From Brienomyrus brachyistius (Eukaryota; Chordata; Actinopteri; Osteoglossiformes; Mormyridae), in the NCBI RefSeq assembly GCF_023856365.1, contig NC_064535.1, positions 14,829,863 to 14,893,862 on the forward strand: a stretch of DNA of 64,000 nt, written 5' to 3'. Positions within the stretch are counted from its first letter, which is position 1; each line of letters starts with the position of its first letter. This document shows positions 24,893 to 39,800 of this stretch, piece after piece. Made by a program: the position numbers and the translations under genes. The notes beneath the pieces are model-generated. The model was not told where the DNA came from, ran no database searches, and saw only the letters and a program-made list of their open reading frames with translations.

Positions 24893-27800
24893 TCACGTTA
24901 TCAAGCAGCAGCTAATGCAGCGGGAGCCCAGACGCCTTTTGAGGACACCCTTCTTTGGCGCAAGGATGGCGATGATGGCCTCGTCGAAGACCGCCTTCAG
25001 CCCTTTCTGCGTCAACGCCGAGCACTCCACGTAGCAGCAGGCACCAATCTGGGAGGAGTATAGAGGGAAAGGAAGGTTACGTGGTGGAAGGAGAATGTCA
25101 GAACAACCTATAGCCTCCATACCCACACAGAAACTGTAGAGCTTCAGCCAAATACTCTAGGAGGCGTGACGTCTTGACAATGAAAGGCTTTCGTTTCATA
25201 TCTCAGTTCATAACTGAGCAGAGGATATCGAATAAGCCAATGAGCGCCATTAGCACCTAGCGCACAGCTGGTGTTAAGCGGGCTTGCTTTGAGCTGCTGG
25301 GACATTTCTTCTCTCCTTGTCTTGCTGTTAAGGCTCTGGTTAGTTATTTTAGCTCTGGTCTGTAGAGAGCCTTCTCTGTAAATGGGACATCTGCGATCAT
25401 GTTCCTTTGACCCCGACTATCGATATATAAAAGCATTGGAGTTACAGTCTGCTTTTGCTGCTGATGGGGAACACTGGACCCCAGTACCTCACCAAGTTTA
25501 AATAGAATTGAAAGGGAACCATAATAGTTCATGTTCATACATTCACAACACTACTTTTGATATGAAAATATAAGATATCTGGGAGAAGCAGAAGAAATTG
25601 TGGTTTTTTTGTAATTGAATGCCTACAGAATATAATGAACACTGTTCTGGATACAGATCCTACTTCCTGTATCTCATTTTGATGTCTCCACTTTTAGGAA
25701 CTGCCTGTTCTCCAGTGACATTTATTGTACTCAGTGGTATATCTTCTGTTCCTGCTTGTCACATTTAACTCTGAGAAGCGCCATCTTTGAATTACTTTAC
25801 CTTGAAAGGGAACCAGTCTGGATGATGACCACAAAGACTAGAAAGCAGCAAGCTAAAATGATGTGGTTTCCTCCTGCAAATAGGTGAATTCAGACCTGTT
25901 TTATGTATTGCACAAGTGTGTAACTACCCATCATCTCTGTGGTACATTAGTGTGTAAAAGCCCATGGTAGATTAGTATTGTTTTTGTTATGTAAAAGATT
26001 TACCTCCTTGGCCAGCTTCTGCCCCTGCTCTGTGGCGATGGGCTTCTCCTTCATGTCGTTTAGCTTGGCGATGGTCTTGGGGTCGTCTCGTAAGTCAATC
26101 TAAAATAGGACCAGCAGGCGAATCTGTGCTGAGTGCTCAGGCTTGGGGTCACAGTTCAGATTCACTACAAGGAGACCAATATGGCAAACAGGCCTGATGC
26201 CGGCCAGGCTTTAGCTATCACAGCAGCTCCCCTGTACCCCTCCCAAGTTGATTAAGCATGCTGACACTGAGGCGTTTTATATCCTCCCCTACTCCGAACC
26301 CAGCTGTGTGTCTCAGTAGGTCAGAGTTTTGTTTCATTACCCCGTGTGGTGTCCGTCCAACCCAAATACAGGCCCCCTCGGCAGCCAGCCGCTCCCGTGA
26401 CAGTTTAAGCGTCAGTCCATGTGATGCTGGTTTGTTTTTAGAGTGTTCAGTTCCAAGAATGAAAGCCTACACTAGACGCAATGAACTCCAATCCTTCCCC
26501 CACCCAGGCCCACACCCCAGACCCCATAATTCTTCGCTCTTCATTTGACCAAGAACTTCTCTCCTGTGCTGGGCTCCCATCCAAAGAAAAAAAAACAACT
26601 TCTGTTTCTTATTAAGATTCCAGTGTGTGATTTTTCCAGTGTCAATGGTGTGGTATACCAATTTTCCAGTTTAACCAGGACTCTTCCCCTGCTTTCTGCC
26701 AAATGCACTGTTCACACACACATATATCTCTCACAGATTTACTCACACATGCACGCAGGCACACAGCACTGAGGTCAGACCCAAATGAATTGCTGATGTT
26801 GGAGATTAGCTGGTGTAGCTATACACAGGAAGTGACTCCTGTCTTTGATCTTCTTCCATGAGATTACTCTAGCTCCCTCAAACTCAGGCGCAATGAGAGG
26901 ATCTGGCGCTATCTGTGACCTAAAATGCTACTTCTGTTTACTAGTGTTATAGTACTCGAGATAGGTTTTGGTCCCGAGACCACTTTTCTGCGGTCTTGGT
27001 CTCATCTCAAAATTGACTTTATTTTGACTTGGTCTTGTCTCAGTCTCGGACATGGAGGACTCAAGGTTTTATTTCAAGTCCAGTCAAGACCACTCATCAA
27101 AACACCTCAATATTTATCACAACGGCTTAATATTCATAAAGTGCACCTTATTATATTTATATTGAAATTTGAAGAAAGAAATGTCCATGGTTCGATTTAT
27201 ACTGTAATACAAATTTTAGGCCATACTGCCTAGCCTCAAGATGGTGCTTATGCTCCACATTTTAAAGTGTGCTGTGTTATGTAGACTTAAACATTAGTAT
27301 GTTTCTGATCTTGACTTGGTCTAGCCCTGCCTTGGTCTTGGTCTTGTCTGGGTCTCCATACACTCTGGTCTTGGTAATGACTTGGCCTCGGTTTATGTAA
27401 TCTTAATTGCAGCACTACCATTCACCCAAGCAGATCATAACATCAGTTATGTACATTAAGTTATATACTGCTGGTTGTTCCTGTAAAAGAGAAACAAAGA
27501 TGAAAGAAACCCCTGTACTCCCCTAACACCATGCTGCACCAATCACATAGTCCCCAGCACCCCACATTCTCCCTTTTCTACATGTCCGACACTTTAATAA
27601 TGGGGCGGGTGGTACCACAAGGCTGGAATGTTTTAGTGTGACCGTCCAGTGGGGCAGAGGTCTATTGGCTTGATCAGTGTGACAGTTACAGCTGTTTTGT
27701 GAGATGTGCACCAATTAGTAATCCTATTTGCTGTACCTCTGTCAGACAAGCTGACACTAGACAGACACTATACAGACACTGTATAGACACTATACAGACA

Positions 27801-30800
27801 TTATACAGGTTAGATTATAGAGGGGAATTAAAAACAAAATGAAATATTAGAAAAATTTCAGGTTTATTCTAACGTTTCTTGTCAACCGCTCTGTCATCTG
27901 TTGTCCATCCTAACCAGGATGCAGGATGGAATGAATGGGAGTGGAAGGGCACACAACAGCTGTTCTGAGATGACGCTGGACCAGTACGGCTAGCTCACCT
28001 GGGTTCCAATGAGCAGGAACGGTACACTGGGAGCGTACTCCTGCAGCTCCGGAACCCAGTCTTCTCGCACATTCTGGAAGCTGGCCGGGTTCACCACAGA
28101 GAAGCAGATGAGGAAGACGTCGGTCATGGGGTAGGACAAAGGCCTCAGGCGGTCATAGTCTTCCTGAATGTGGGGCGGGGGTGGGGGGCATGTTAAAAAC
28201 CTTGCATGGGATCTCGGACCCACACAACAGTGGTATGGTATTGTTTACCATGGTCTTTGCCCCTGGAGGATCTAATTTTAGCCATCAACATTTTTTGTTT
28301 TTTTGTTTTTTTGAGAGATGCAGAAATAAGTGTCATAAAGAAAAAATAATGAAATTCTTGTTGCTAGGCACCAAAAAGGTTTGGATCCTTTCTACAGTTC
28401 TCAAACCACTTTTACATTAATAAGACTGAAGTCTATCTATTATTGCATCTTTCCAGATGGTCATTAGATGATACAGATGATCTTATTTGAACAACTGGTC
28501 AAAAGCCATATAGTTTATTCCATAGGTTTTACTCTCACAAAGTTAACAGGTCTTCATGGAATGTACATTAATAATATATAATGTATATTATTAAACACAA
28601 ACATCCATATACAATGAGTAATCAAAGGCACATGGCCTTATTTAAACAGATTCTTCTATACCTTCTGTTGGTGTGAGCCAGACTTTACATACATTTATTC
28701 AGCCTGGATGTGATACTGAAGCACGACAGATGATTTTTTTAGGGCACTTTGTTCTTACCAGAGGGGGTGTGTGTCTGTGTGTGCTAATGCGGGGTATGTC
28801 AGGGGGGTTGTCAGCGCTGATGCAGATCAAGGACTTCAGGCAGACACAGCACCATCAGCCAGCTCCAAATGATTTTTAATTGTTATTAAGCCATTTAGCT
28901 CCTAGCCTGCCTCCAGCAGGGCCAGATTTGCTCAAGCAGTTAAAAAATTTCACAGCCTAAGGCAACACATGATCTCACTTCACCAAATTCACCAGTTGGC
29001 ATGCGAGCACACGCACACACCTCTCATCCTCTGTGCCCCTTTGGCAAGAAGTGCTAGACTGTTAACTTTCCCTGTTATTCATTGTAAGTGGCTCATCCAT
29101 GTCATTGGACCACGCAGGGGGGGCGTGTCCGACAGTTTCAATTATCTCCCATTTAGAAGCCATTCCTTTAAGCTGACAGTCATTTTCTGTTGTGTGATGA
29201 TAATACGTTGAGATTACCAAGTGAAGTCATTAAACTTGTCCTCCTTTTGTGCAAATCAAATTAAAGTCCAGCCCTCTCCTGCTCACATGTTCCCCTGCAT
29301 GTGTCTTATTAAACAAGGCAAGGAGTGGCTGCCAGGACCACCTGTCACTGGTATCCCAGCATGCCGAGCAGCAGGCTGCCTTTGCAGGCTGCACAGCTCA
29401 CACCAAAACAGTTTCCCTGGTACACAGAGTACAGAGATAAACCACAGGGTAATGAAAGAAGTCTGCAGACCATTATCAAAAATCTAGCCCTCGGTCTTCT
29501 GCGTCCTTCAGTCTGGTGTCCTTTATTTGTACCCAGCTTTACCTGCCAATGCTCACCTTGCACAATTTTGATGGTAAACCTATGGTCATATTCAAGAGGC
29601 CAAATTTTACTTTTAATGATTGGTGCTCACAGCCATTCAACAGGAATCAGAGTTAAAAAGAATAATTCTGGCAACGAATCAAGATCAATTTTTAAAGGCA
29701 TTAACTTCTACACCTTTGGCATCAGGAACAGACAGAGAACTTTTGTGGGAAAGTAGACAGAAAGAAGTATGGTGCTGCTTTGATAGCAGAACCACCCTGT
29801 GCAGAGCTTCACTCCAGGCTTCCTCTCAGAATCCAGACCTTGACTCATTTCCGTAAGCCATCCATCACTGTCTGATTCCCTCCCTCCACTCCTGCGGAAG
29901 ATCTTCACCGCCCCTTTATGCTTGTGCAGAGGTTCCTTGACCCAAGACCAGGCCCCTTCAATGAACTGCACTTTCCCTACCAGAGGGTAGCATGACGGTC
30001 ACTAGCTAATGTTTGTGAGTCAGTCCTCCACACATAATGTGCGAGTGTTTTGTGGCTCACATCATTTGCAATGTATGTGTGTGCATGTCCGTGTGTGTGT
30101 GTATTTGACTGAGGCCAAGCTGCAAACAGAAAAACCGGATAAGTATGCCAACCTCGTCCAGGCCGCAGCAGGCCCCAGTACAGCCCTCTGACCTGCAGAG
30201 GCTGTAAACTGTGATTTATTCTCACTGGCGCACAAGCAGCTTGGAGAAGCAGCGCCAGGCCGAGCAACGCCTGCATGATTCCAATGAAGGAGGAAAAACA
30301 CTTTTGCTGCAAGCATGTTAACTCGGGGGTGCGATAAAGGCACCACGTGTCTATGCCGGCACGCAGCAGAGGCATTTCCTGTGTTAGTTTGAACGGCGTC
30401 TCGGACAGACCCCCGCACAGTAGGTAGCAGCTGACATGTCACAGGAAGCTGGTTGGTCATAGTAACCCCCGCTAGGGGTCGGCTAATCACAGCAGGTCTT
30501 CACCATGCTCCGAGATGTGGCACCACCCTCTCTTGATCCCACTCTGGCAATCAATCTGACAGAGGACGTACATCTTTCATTTGGAGCCAGGAGAGGCTGG
30601 GACAGGAGGTGTACCAGAGCTAGGCTGTGGCATCAGAGGCAGACATAGCAACGGTTAAGGAGAGGACATCCTCTGTGGATCCTGAGCCAATTACCGGGTC
30701 AGAAAACAGTACATTGCCCGTAAAAATAAAGCTTGGATCACTGAGCTTTTGTTCAGCCCTCAGAAATGCTCAGCGGGCCTTTGGTGTGGCTGGAGCTCCA

Positions 30801-33800
30801 TTCGGGACCTTACACTGGGTACCTGTTCACCCAGCCCCAGTAGGGACCACTGGACGAGTGTGTTTTCCCTCCTTGACATGTGTCAACATCCAGCTCTGAT
30901 TTCATCTCTCCCCACTAGCTGCCTGGCTCCTGTTGCTTCTCTTCAGTTGACACTGGCTTCTTCCCTGATGCTCTGGGATGCCAGCCTGGGCTTTTTGGCT
31001 CCAGACACCATGGTAACACTCTCAGATGTGCTTAGTGGATGAAACACACACTGCCGTCCCTTACTCCCTCCCCCTTCTGTCCCATTTTGGTCCTTGCAAA
31101 GACCTTTAGTAACCTGCCTGGCAGCAAGTGTCCGCTGTATGCCCCCCCGGGCACTGGTAAAATACACACCGCCGGCTCCCTTCTCCCCAACCTCAGGTTG
31201 TCTGCCATCTGTCTGGAGGGACCCGCTGAGGTGAGCAGGATGCCCTTGTTCCGCCTCTGTCAAGGCCACCACACCAAGCAGCTCGGATTGCCAGAATGGC
31301 ACTTCTCCTCTGAATAAGGGCCTTCGTTAATAATCCATGGGAGGCGAGAAGAAAGGCGCGGGGCACCAAAGATGGCTTGGGAGTGAGATTAATGTGCTGC
31401 GCGGAAATGAGCCCCCGCCAGGACAGAGCCACAGCCCCTCAGAGGTGACGACGTGCCTTTCATGGTCTCTGGAAGACGGCGTACGTGGCCGGGGTGTGTC
31501 AGGGGCCACACCCCAAACTGCCTCAGAGTACCTGGAACATGGCTTCTCTCTACAATTACTAATAATTATTAGTCGTATTTCTTGTCTAATTTTTATGCTC
31601 GACAGAAGATGTTCTCTCTGATGCAGTGCGGTAGACATTATTCTTATGATTTTCATTAACCTACTGGTCCATTTTTGCTGGACCAAAAAAAGCAAAAAAA
31701 AAAACATACTAATAAACTGCAGTAGACTTCAGTTACATCCAGGAGCAGCTGGGGCCTTTTAGTGAGTCTCATATCTCATTCCAGGCTCACATACCGGAGC
31801 CTCGTCAACCACAGTTTACAGGGACACTGCCCGGCTCCGTCAGAGATGGCTGATCTCAGAGGACACGGATACTTCTACGAAGGGAAATCTTCCGGGCATT
31901 ATGCACGATCCCCGGATCTGGCTAGTCTGCAAATAGCCAAAAAAGGCCAAGTGAATTATTTGGTGAGAAACTGCGCTGCCTGAGGACCTGGCCTGAAGCC
32001 ACAGGTGGACACTCTGCAGGCACCTGCATACGCAAAAGGCCCCCCCTCCTCGGCAACAGCTAGGACAGGTGCTGCTGTTTATTTAAAACCCCCAGTCAAA
32101 CCTCTGTTCTGCACGTAAACGAGAAATAGATAAATGGCGCTCTACCTGATTTACACACTGACTGGCTAAGAGCACCTTTATGGCAAAAGGAGATCTGCAG
32201 ACATGCTGCCATTCTCTGCCTTTCTGTTTAATCAGTGTCAAACACTTGCCTGTCTTCATCAATATGTACCTATCAGGGCCTGATCTATATCGATTAGACA
32301 AACTACAGCCAAATGGGACACATGCTACCACACTGGGCTGAAGGACAAGCCTTAGGGGGAAGGGCATGAATGTGATGACAGGACCTGTTTTAGACATGGC
32401 TACAGTGGCCTGTGAGCTTGGCAGCCTGCCCGTCTCACTGGACGAGACACAGCCGAGACCGGGGCTCCCAGCCCGTCACCCGGCTCGTCAGCCCCCCACC
32501 TGCTCAGAGGGAGAGCAGTTCCATGTGTACGTGCCTTTGATACAAAGCCTCAAGGAACAGGTGAACAAAAATATTAAAAAAGTGTCTTGCATATAACTTT
32601 CCAGCACTGTCTTCTACTCCTGGAATGTTGGACGGGCTGTTTAATATAATAATCAGCCTGTATTGCACCCAAGTGACAGAAGTACAGCTTCTGCAGATTT
32701 ATAGATGTCAGCTGGTCCAGTTTGTCTCAGAGCTCGGCGTCACTCATGTTTCCATTTATAAATACAATGACTTTATTGGACACAAACTGGTAGTTAAGCA
32801 AAGCCATTGGTTACGTAAGCTTTATCTGAGCTGAGGTTGATTTACCCCCCGCACCCCCACACTTCAGTCTCAGCAGGACCTTGGCTGTAGGTGGCCATGT
32901 TATTTTCAGTGCTAGCATTTCACTGGCCAAATTGCATTCTCACTGAAATTACTGGTTTGTTGCCACACGCCTCATGGAATGTACATGTGGTGAGAATGTA
33001 CCTGCATGTAGATTGCAGGTTAGTGTGTGCATGTGTGTATGTGTGTGTGTGTGTGTGAGAAAGAGATAGCGAGAGAACGAGCAAGAGAGAGAGTCAACGT
33101 GGCATTCCAAGAGCACCCAGGCATGCACAAGGCCAATCAGCAGTCTAGCCATGCCTCAGCGACTCCCCTAGTAAAACCCTGTAAATGTGCCCTCCTTAAC
33201 CATTAAATACCAATTACCTGGGACACTTGTCTGATATGGAATTGTGCATGTATGTGTGTGCACACAAGCCTCTGCATCTCTACAGCAAGTCCATGTGTAA
33301 ATATATTCAGACATCGATTTGACATTAAGAACACCTTGGGTTCCAGCTGACTGCCCGTGGTCCCTACGAGCTTCTGGGAATCAGAGGAAATGGATTGTAA
33401 GGAAGTCAGTCAGGGGTCTAATGGACTCAGAGAGATGAGAACAACCCCTTCCTATCCTTGCTACTGCAGCCTGGCATCCCCACCTTTAAAGACTGCCATA
33501 ACATCACATGATTCAGAATGCCCCCCTCCTGAACTGCAATCATAATGGTGCTCATACGCTCATTCTTCGGGCAGTTTAGTTCCCTGGAATGCCCCTGATT
33601 TGAAGTGTAATATTTCCGGGACTAACCATCCAGAAGGACAGGGGAGCGGACCGATCCGGTGTCACCGGCCGATCAAATTATGTTTTCCTGAGCACAAAGG
33701 ACAATGATGTGACCTTCCCCCCACCCCCCAATCCACACATGTCCCCTCTCAGCTGCAGTGCTTTGACATGCTCACTCACAAGCAAAACACCACGTGGGGG

Positions 33801-36800
33801 AGGTTTAAGGGTGTGTATTTCATGCTGTCCTGTTCCACTGCCTACATCTCATTTAATTCATCAAGTTTTGCATACGATACTCAGTTGTGCAGTTGGATAT
33901 TCTGGTGCAGTGAATGAAGTTCCTTAATCAGGGGCAGTAGAGCCAGCCCTGTGCCACTTGTTCTTCTGTGTGTGTGTGTGTGTCTATGTCTGTAAACATA
34001 ATAAGGGGGTACAGTATGGGACATATTCTGTTGCTGAACACTTTAGGGGACGTCCGAGATGGCGTTCCTGACATTTAACTGAATCCTGTAAAACTGGAGC
34101 GTAATTCCTGAGACACTTATTAATGAGGCACGTTTGCAAAGAGAAACATCCCAGTGGCAGGATCCTTTCCCATTTTTTTCCCAGAGGAATACTCATTTCA
34201 CCATGCCGTGCATGTGTCTGTCAGCAGTCGTACGTAAGAGGATGGGTGCAGAGGGGAAGATGGGTGCATTTGTACCCGAGATATTGTGAAAATGAGAAAA
34301 GGAGATGGCGTGAGTGAGCATGTGTGCATGTTCGCGTACAAGCCCCGTTCCTGTCTGCCGCAGACGGAATAATTCATGGCTGGCTGGCCTCCTGTGGTGT
34401 GCTTAAACAGATGCGCTTCCCGTGGTAAGTTCAAACAGCAGGTTGCTTGTGTCAGTGCTACGAATGACTACAAAGTTAGTTGGGATTTTCAGATACAATG
34501 CTACCATAACTTTCTTCTAACGTGCCCAGTGAGGGGACTCTTTATGGCGATGTCCGTCACACTCTCTTCAAGCCAAGATGCGGTAGCATAAGCCATAAAG
34601 CCATTACAGACAAACAGAAACTGCAAGCCTCTAGTAATTGTGGTGCATAAAACTCTCTGACATCCAGACCAGTAAAACAGTTACTGGTAACATGGTTCTG
34701 TTAGCAAACTCTTCTAAATGACTAATAAAATTACCTGTAAAAAATAGAAACATCACTCATTGGTCACTTAGGGCTTGGTAACACTGACATCTTCCTGTAC
34801 CACTGCAGTCCCATGTCAGAAGGAATGGGAAAAGCCCACAGTTAAAAGCTTACTTTAATCCAACATTGTATGAGCAACAAAATCACCAGACTGAACTAAA
34901 TGTCAGGTCAGTCTGCACAACCAAAGCCGAGTTAAATCTAGACCGTAACTGTGCTAAACCTTGACAGGCTACATGCACAAGAATCCCAAACAGACTGTCT
35001 CCAGTCAGCATTTGCTAGAAACCACCGTAATCTGTGCTTGTGCAGTGATTCAGGGCTCGTGGTTTGTGTTGCCATGCATACGATAAACAGTGCCGCAGGT
35101 CGGCACTTTTTAATCTGGAATCCATTCAGCTGAAGAGTAGGCTGGCATTAGTAATGATTCGGGATTTTACGGTATTGCATTTGAATGTTATAATTTGCAT
35201 ATCATCCGAAAATGTGGAAAAATCTTGTTGTATTAGGAAATTTGTCTAAAGCATGCTTCCTTTAACACTGTTGTGTGTTAGGCCTATTAACATGAAGGTT
35301 AAAGAAGCCATGGTGAAGCGCACTGCGTCTTCTCTGAGCCTTGGGTGTGACCTGTGTGGGAACTTCCAGTTTGGCTGAAAAGTTAGACTGAAGAAAGTAC
35401 CTGGTCATCACTTTATACAGGCCACTTCCTGTATATGCAGTGTGGACATGCAGTGACATTCCTCATTTTTTTTCTTTCACTTCCTCCATGATGATTACGA
35501 CACTAATTCAGTTCAGTCTAATTCAATCTCAATATACTGAAGAGTTCATCTCCAGCTCTGCTTTTATGTGGACGGCTCTAAAACTGGCCCCACAAGCAGT
35601 GCCAAACCCCACATCTGCAATGGGAGGAACCCAGGCTCCCCTCCAGCCGCCAGCGCACAGCAAAATCCAGACGCACACTCACAGAACTGCCATTCATAAT
35701 GCTCGGGGACACTCAGGTGGCCGAGCACCTCTGTCCCCAGAAGACCAAACCCAGGGTGCCCGTTTATTTACAAAATGAGACTATAGTCGTGGCGATGTAC
35801 CAAGCAGAGCAACATAAACACCCCGACAGAACCAGCCTGGAAGCAGATGAAAGCTGATGGCCATGAGAGCTGACAGGTTCTGCTGATTGCTGAATATCTA
35901 AATGTGTGTGTGAGAGGTGGGGTGAGGGGTGGCATGTGTCTGTCTGTGTTTGTACACATGAGAATGTCTGCACATGCGTCAGAGCGTGCGTCTTCCGGTA
36001 TGTGTGCATTTCTACCAAACTGTCGCCGCGTGAGTGTCTATATGTGTAGGTGTGCCCGCTGCGTGTATATTTGTGTGTCTATGTGTTTGCCTGCTGGACT
36101 AAGAAGATGCACTCGATCACAACCATCTGCCTTCCTGCCCCGGACACTCAAAATAGACTTCAACGCCGCCATGTTCCACAGCAGTCTGGCCAAGCTGGGA
36201 GAGGGAGGTGGAGGTGAGGGCGGGAATGCGCAGCGGGTCCAGGGATGTGGAAAAAAAAATAAACGCAGGCCTGTGTGTGACCTTTGCATTTAGACTAATG
36301 TGATCCCAGTCACTGTAGGTCTTCTGTAATGGCTGCAGTACTCCCCAGCTCTGTAAAATGGTCTGTTCATAGTACAATGGGTCTGTCAGCATGAGAATGA
36401 AAGTCAGGGCCACAGGTGCTGGGGGCATCATGGACAGCTGGGCTGGACTTCACACATTCTGATCTCACTTACAGACCCTCTCAGTTACACATGCCTGTTT
36501 CAGCTTTGCCTTCTCCCCTAGCTCCCTTTCTTGCGTTTTTGCTCTATTGGGTACACACTGGTCACTACCCACTGGGGATCAATCCTCTACCTGCTGGGAG
36601 CCACAAGTCACCCAGAACCAATGGTCTAGTAGGAGATGTGCCATGTGACCTACAGCAGCCAATCAGTGGGAGGCTTTAAAGGCAATTGACCGCATGTGTT
36701 CTGTCATCTCCACGTATTCCGTGGGATTTAACTGTAAATTCCGCTACCACACACAGATCCCAGTGTAACACATTTTCACCTTCACCAATAAACTGATAAG

Positions 36801-39800
36801 CGCCACATGTGCATTTAGAAGGATTTGTAAAATTTCTCAGTTTTCGTGATACCTCTAAATGGAACAATACGTCCACATGCGCAGCCAGAATTGTAAATAA
36901 TCCACCCACACCAAAGTAGTGCCCATGTGATATGTGAAGTAATGTGTCATCGGTTAGATTAATCTGCCTGTAAGAAGATTAAAAGCAGTACAGCAATAAA
37001 GCCTGACACATGTCTAGGATATCCAGACAACCTGAATACAGTAAAACATCAATTTAATAAAAACCTTTAACATACAATAACAGTAACATACAACAATGGC
37101 ACTGAATGGTCAAAACGGAAATTCAGGAAATTTAATAATAAATGAAGGGAAGAAACACAGTAGTCATAATGTTCGTACAAATGATGTGCTAATGGGTGCT
37201 AAAGAAATGAACCCGGCAGTATTTAAGGTGATAAATTACGTCATCCAGTGGTATCCGACGATGACAAATTAATGGATGTGGAATTTCATATGCCGTAAAT
37301 GGAGTCTTTGGTTTTATGGTACCGTATACTTAAATGCCCACATTCTTCAAAATTAATAAGGAAGTCCTGTCATTTCTCTGTTCTTAAGAACTGACTGCCT
37401 CTCTGAGGTCTCCATGAGCTGGATCCCAGTCAGCACAGTGTGTGCAACTCTATTCACTGTGGTGGGTGCTCATGCAATGCCAGTTAAAACCTTGTTTATG
37501 TGAATTGCTTCTTTTTGGACTGTGGGAAGCCTAACAAGACGAGCAGATAATAAGAAGTCCACCTAAGCCCTAGATGAGTCCTGTACATGTCTTCCAGCGT
37601 GCTGCTTAGCCTGAGCTAACACCTAGCTCTACGGGTGGGGCTGCAACTGCTACTTAAGCTGACCCTGTCTAATGGACCATTTGTGCTGTGTTCTAATTTT
37701 GCTCTAGTCACATCTGTGTAAAATCGCAGACAACTTGAGTTCTCCCATAACATCCCCCCCCCCCCCAAAGACAACCGGTCATTTCTTTGGACAGAAATAT
37801 CCTTTGGGAAGCCCTGCACGAGCCACGTCACATGACACTACAGGCTAGGTGACACACAGCCAGCATGTAGAACACTGAGCGCTCTGATTTTGCCAGTAGA
37901 CAGACCTTTACCTCCCAGCTGGTGCTAGCTGCAATCGCTCAAATCTGTCACGAGAAAAGTATGAGAAGAAGAGATTTTTTTATGTTGCGATGGACGGGGG
38001 AGGGGAAAGGTCTCTCCACTGCCTGTTGTGTTGATCTTGTAGCCCCACTTGTCTCCAAGGAAGGAGAGAATGAAGGGGGTGGCAGTATTCTGCTCAGTAT
38101 GGCCGCAGGCAAAGCGGCACTCAATGCATACTTCCTCCTTGGCGTTCCCCAAGAGCTGTTCCAACCGGAGGACCAATGAATAAATAAAGGCCTTCCTCTT
38201 CATCTACAGATGGCAGCTGAGGAGTGAGGACAAGGGGAGCATCACACCCCGCAAAGCAGACCCCGCTCTTGTCTTTCCACTATTACTATTTCTGTTGCAC
38301 CTTTCCATACTCTCCAGTCTGCTCATGATTTGCCTGCAGGGGGTGCCAGTGGGTATCATGGGAGGGGTAATCAGGACCCTAGGCACAGCAGTCCACAATA
38401 TGGTAAATGCAGGCTGCCTCTCCAATTAATGATTTTGGTAAAACATTCAGAACCTGCCGAGTGCATAATCACTAATATTTTCTGGGAGACGGGGAACATG
38501 TAGACACAGACCCGTGGAGGTTGTGTAGAGGAGCCGGACAGCCCCGCCACTGTCAGTCAAGCACTGACGACATCACTGCCATGAAGTGCCAGTGGTGCGT
38601 AGCCAATAGGAATGGCCTGGCCTCGGCTGCTGCTCCAGCATTCACCTACTAGCCACAGTAGTGGATTGTCTGCTGAGCCGCCGAGGAAATAAAAGGCAAG
38701 GATGTCTTTGATTCAGCATGCAAACCCGCTGAACCCAGACACTAGAACATCAGCCAGAGCCTCTTTAATGACGTGTCATTTATGCAACAGCTGGTCCTTA
38801 CAGCGCCTTTATTCACACTACTTTCCATTATGCATTTAACATAACTCCAAAGCATATACACATGAAACATGTCAGAGTGATTTTCTGTTGCACCAATGTA
38901 GTCAGTAAAATGTAGAAAACAGCTATTTATTCAGCAACAGAAATGAATCTCGATCTTTTTAATTTGATTTGCAGATAGCAGACAATAAACAACACTGACC
39001 CCACTTGCTGGTGGGCAGGCAGTGGTTTGCCCTCTGATTCAGGACCATTCCAGTGCGTGCCAGGCCTTTTTCAGGCCACATGCTTCCAGAAAAGTTCTGA
39101 CCTCATAATCCTTCCAGGCCTGGCCACCCCCCAAGTGCTGCTTTTTTGGAAGGAGACATGATTTCTCCCCAGAATGATGAGGTACAAGTCTGATTGCCAG
39201 TCTCAAAAAAAAATCTGACTCCCATACTCCATCTCTTCCACCTCTTAGCCAAGGGCAGCAGAGATGACGTACAGATCTTCACTGGGACCTTTTCTTTTTC
39301 TAATTAACTTGGCCTTATCAGACATTTTTTTTAACTGAGTAGCCCCAGTACAATAAAATGGGCACACTCCCATACACGGCAGCGCATTGCCACACTAAGC
39401 GTTGGCATTGGAGGGGTGAATTGTCCTGGAGGAGGGGGTTGTGTCATATATTCCCCAGCATTCTCCTCCAAATGTGGGGGAACACAGCACCAGGGCCATC
39501 CAGAGCTCTAAATGGATGGAAGTAGAGCAGAGGGACACCAGGAACAAGGCCGTTCTGCGCAAACATATACCTTTTCCATGGCATAAAGTCCTTGCCGTCT
39601 CTAGAATGTGACTAGAAGTTAAAAGCTATTCTGTGAGCTCTCCTTTACGGCTATACTGCTGCAGAATCCTTTTTCAAGATGTTAGTGCATTGTTGTGAGG
39701 TAGCAGTTTGGCAGCCTGGTGTTGCACAGCCATTAACAGAATATTCAGCTTAAATGGATACTCAGCATTGCAGAGGTGTGAACATATCACTTAAGTACAT

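Noticed and set aside
36676..36909. Possible Harbinger-like coding fragment on the minus strand
   Set aside because: Looks repeat-derived, but I could not match a catalytic motif or terminal repeats.
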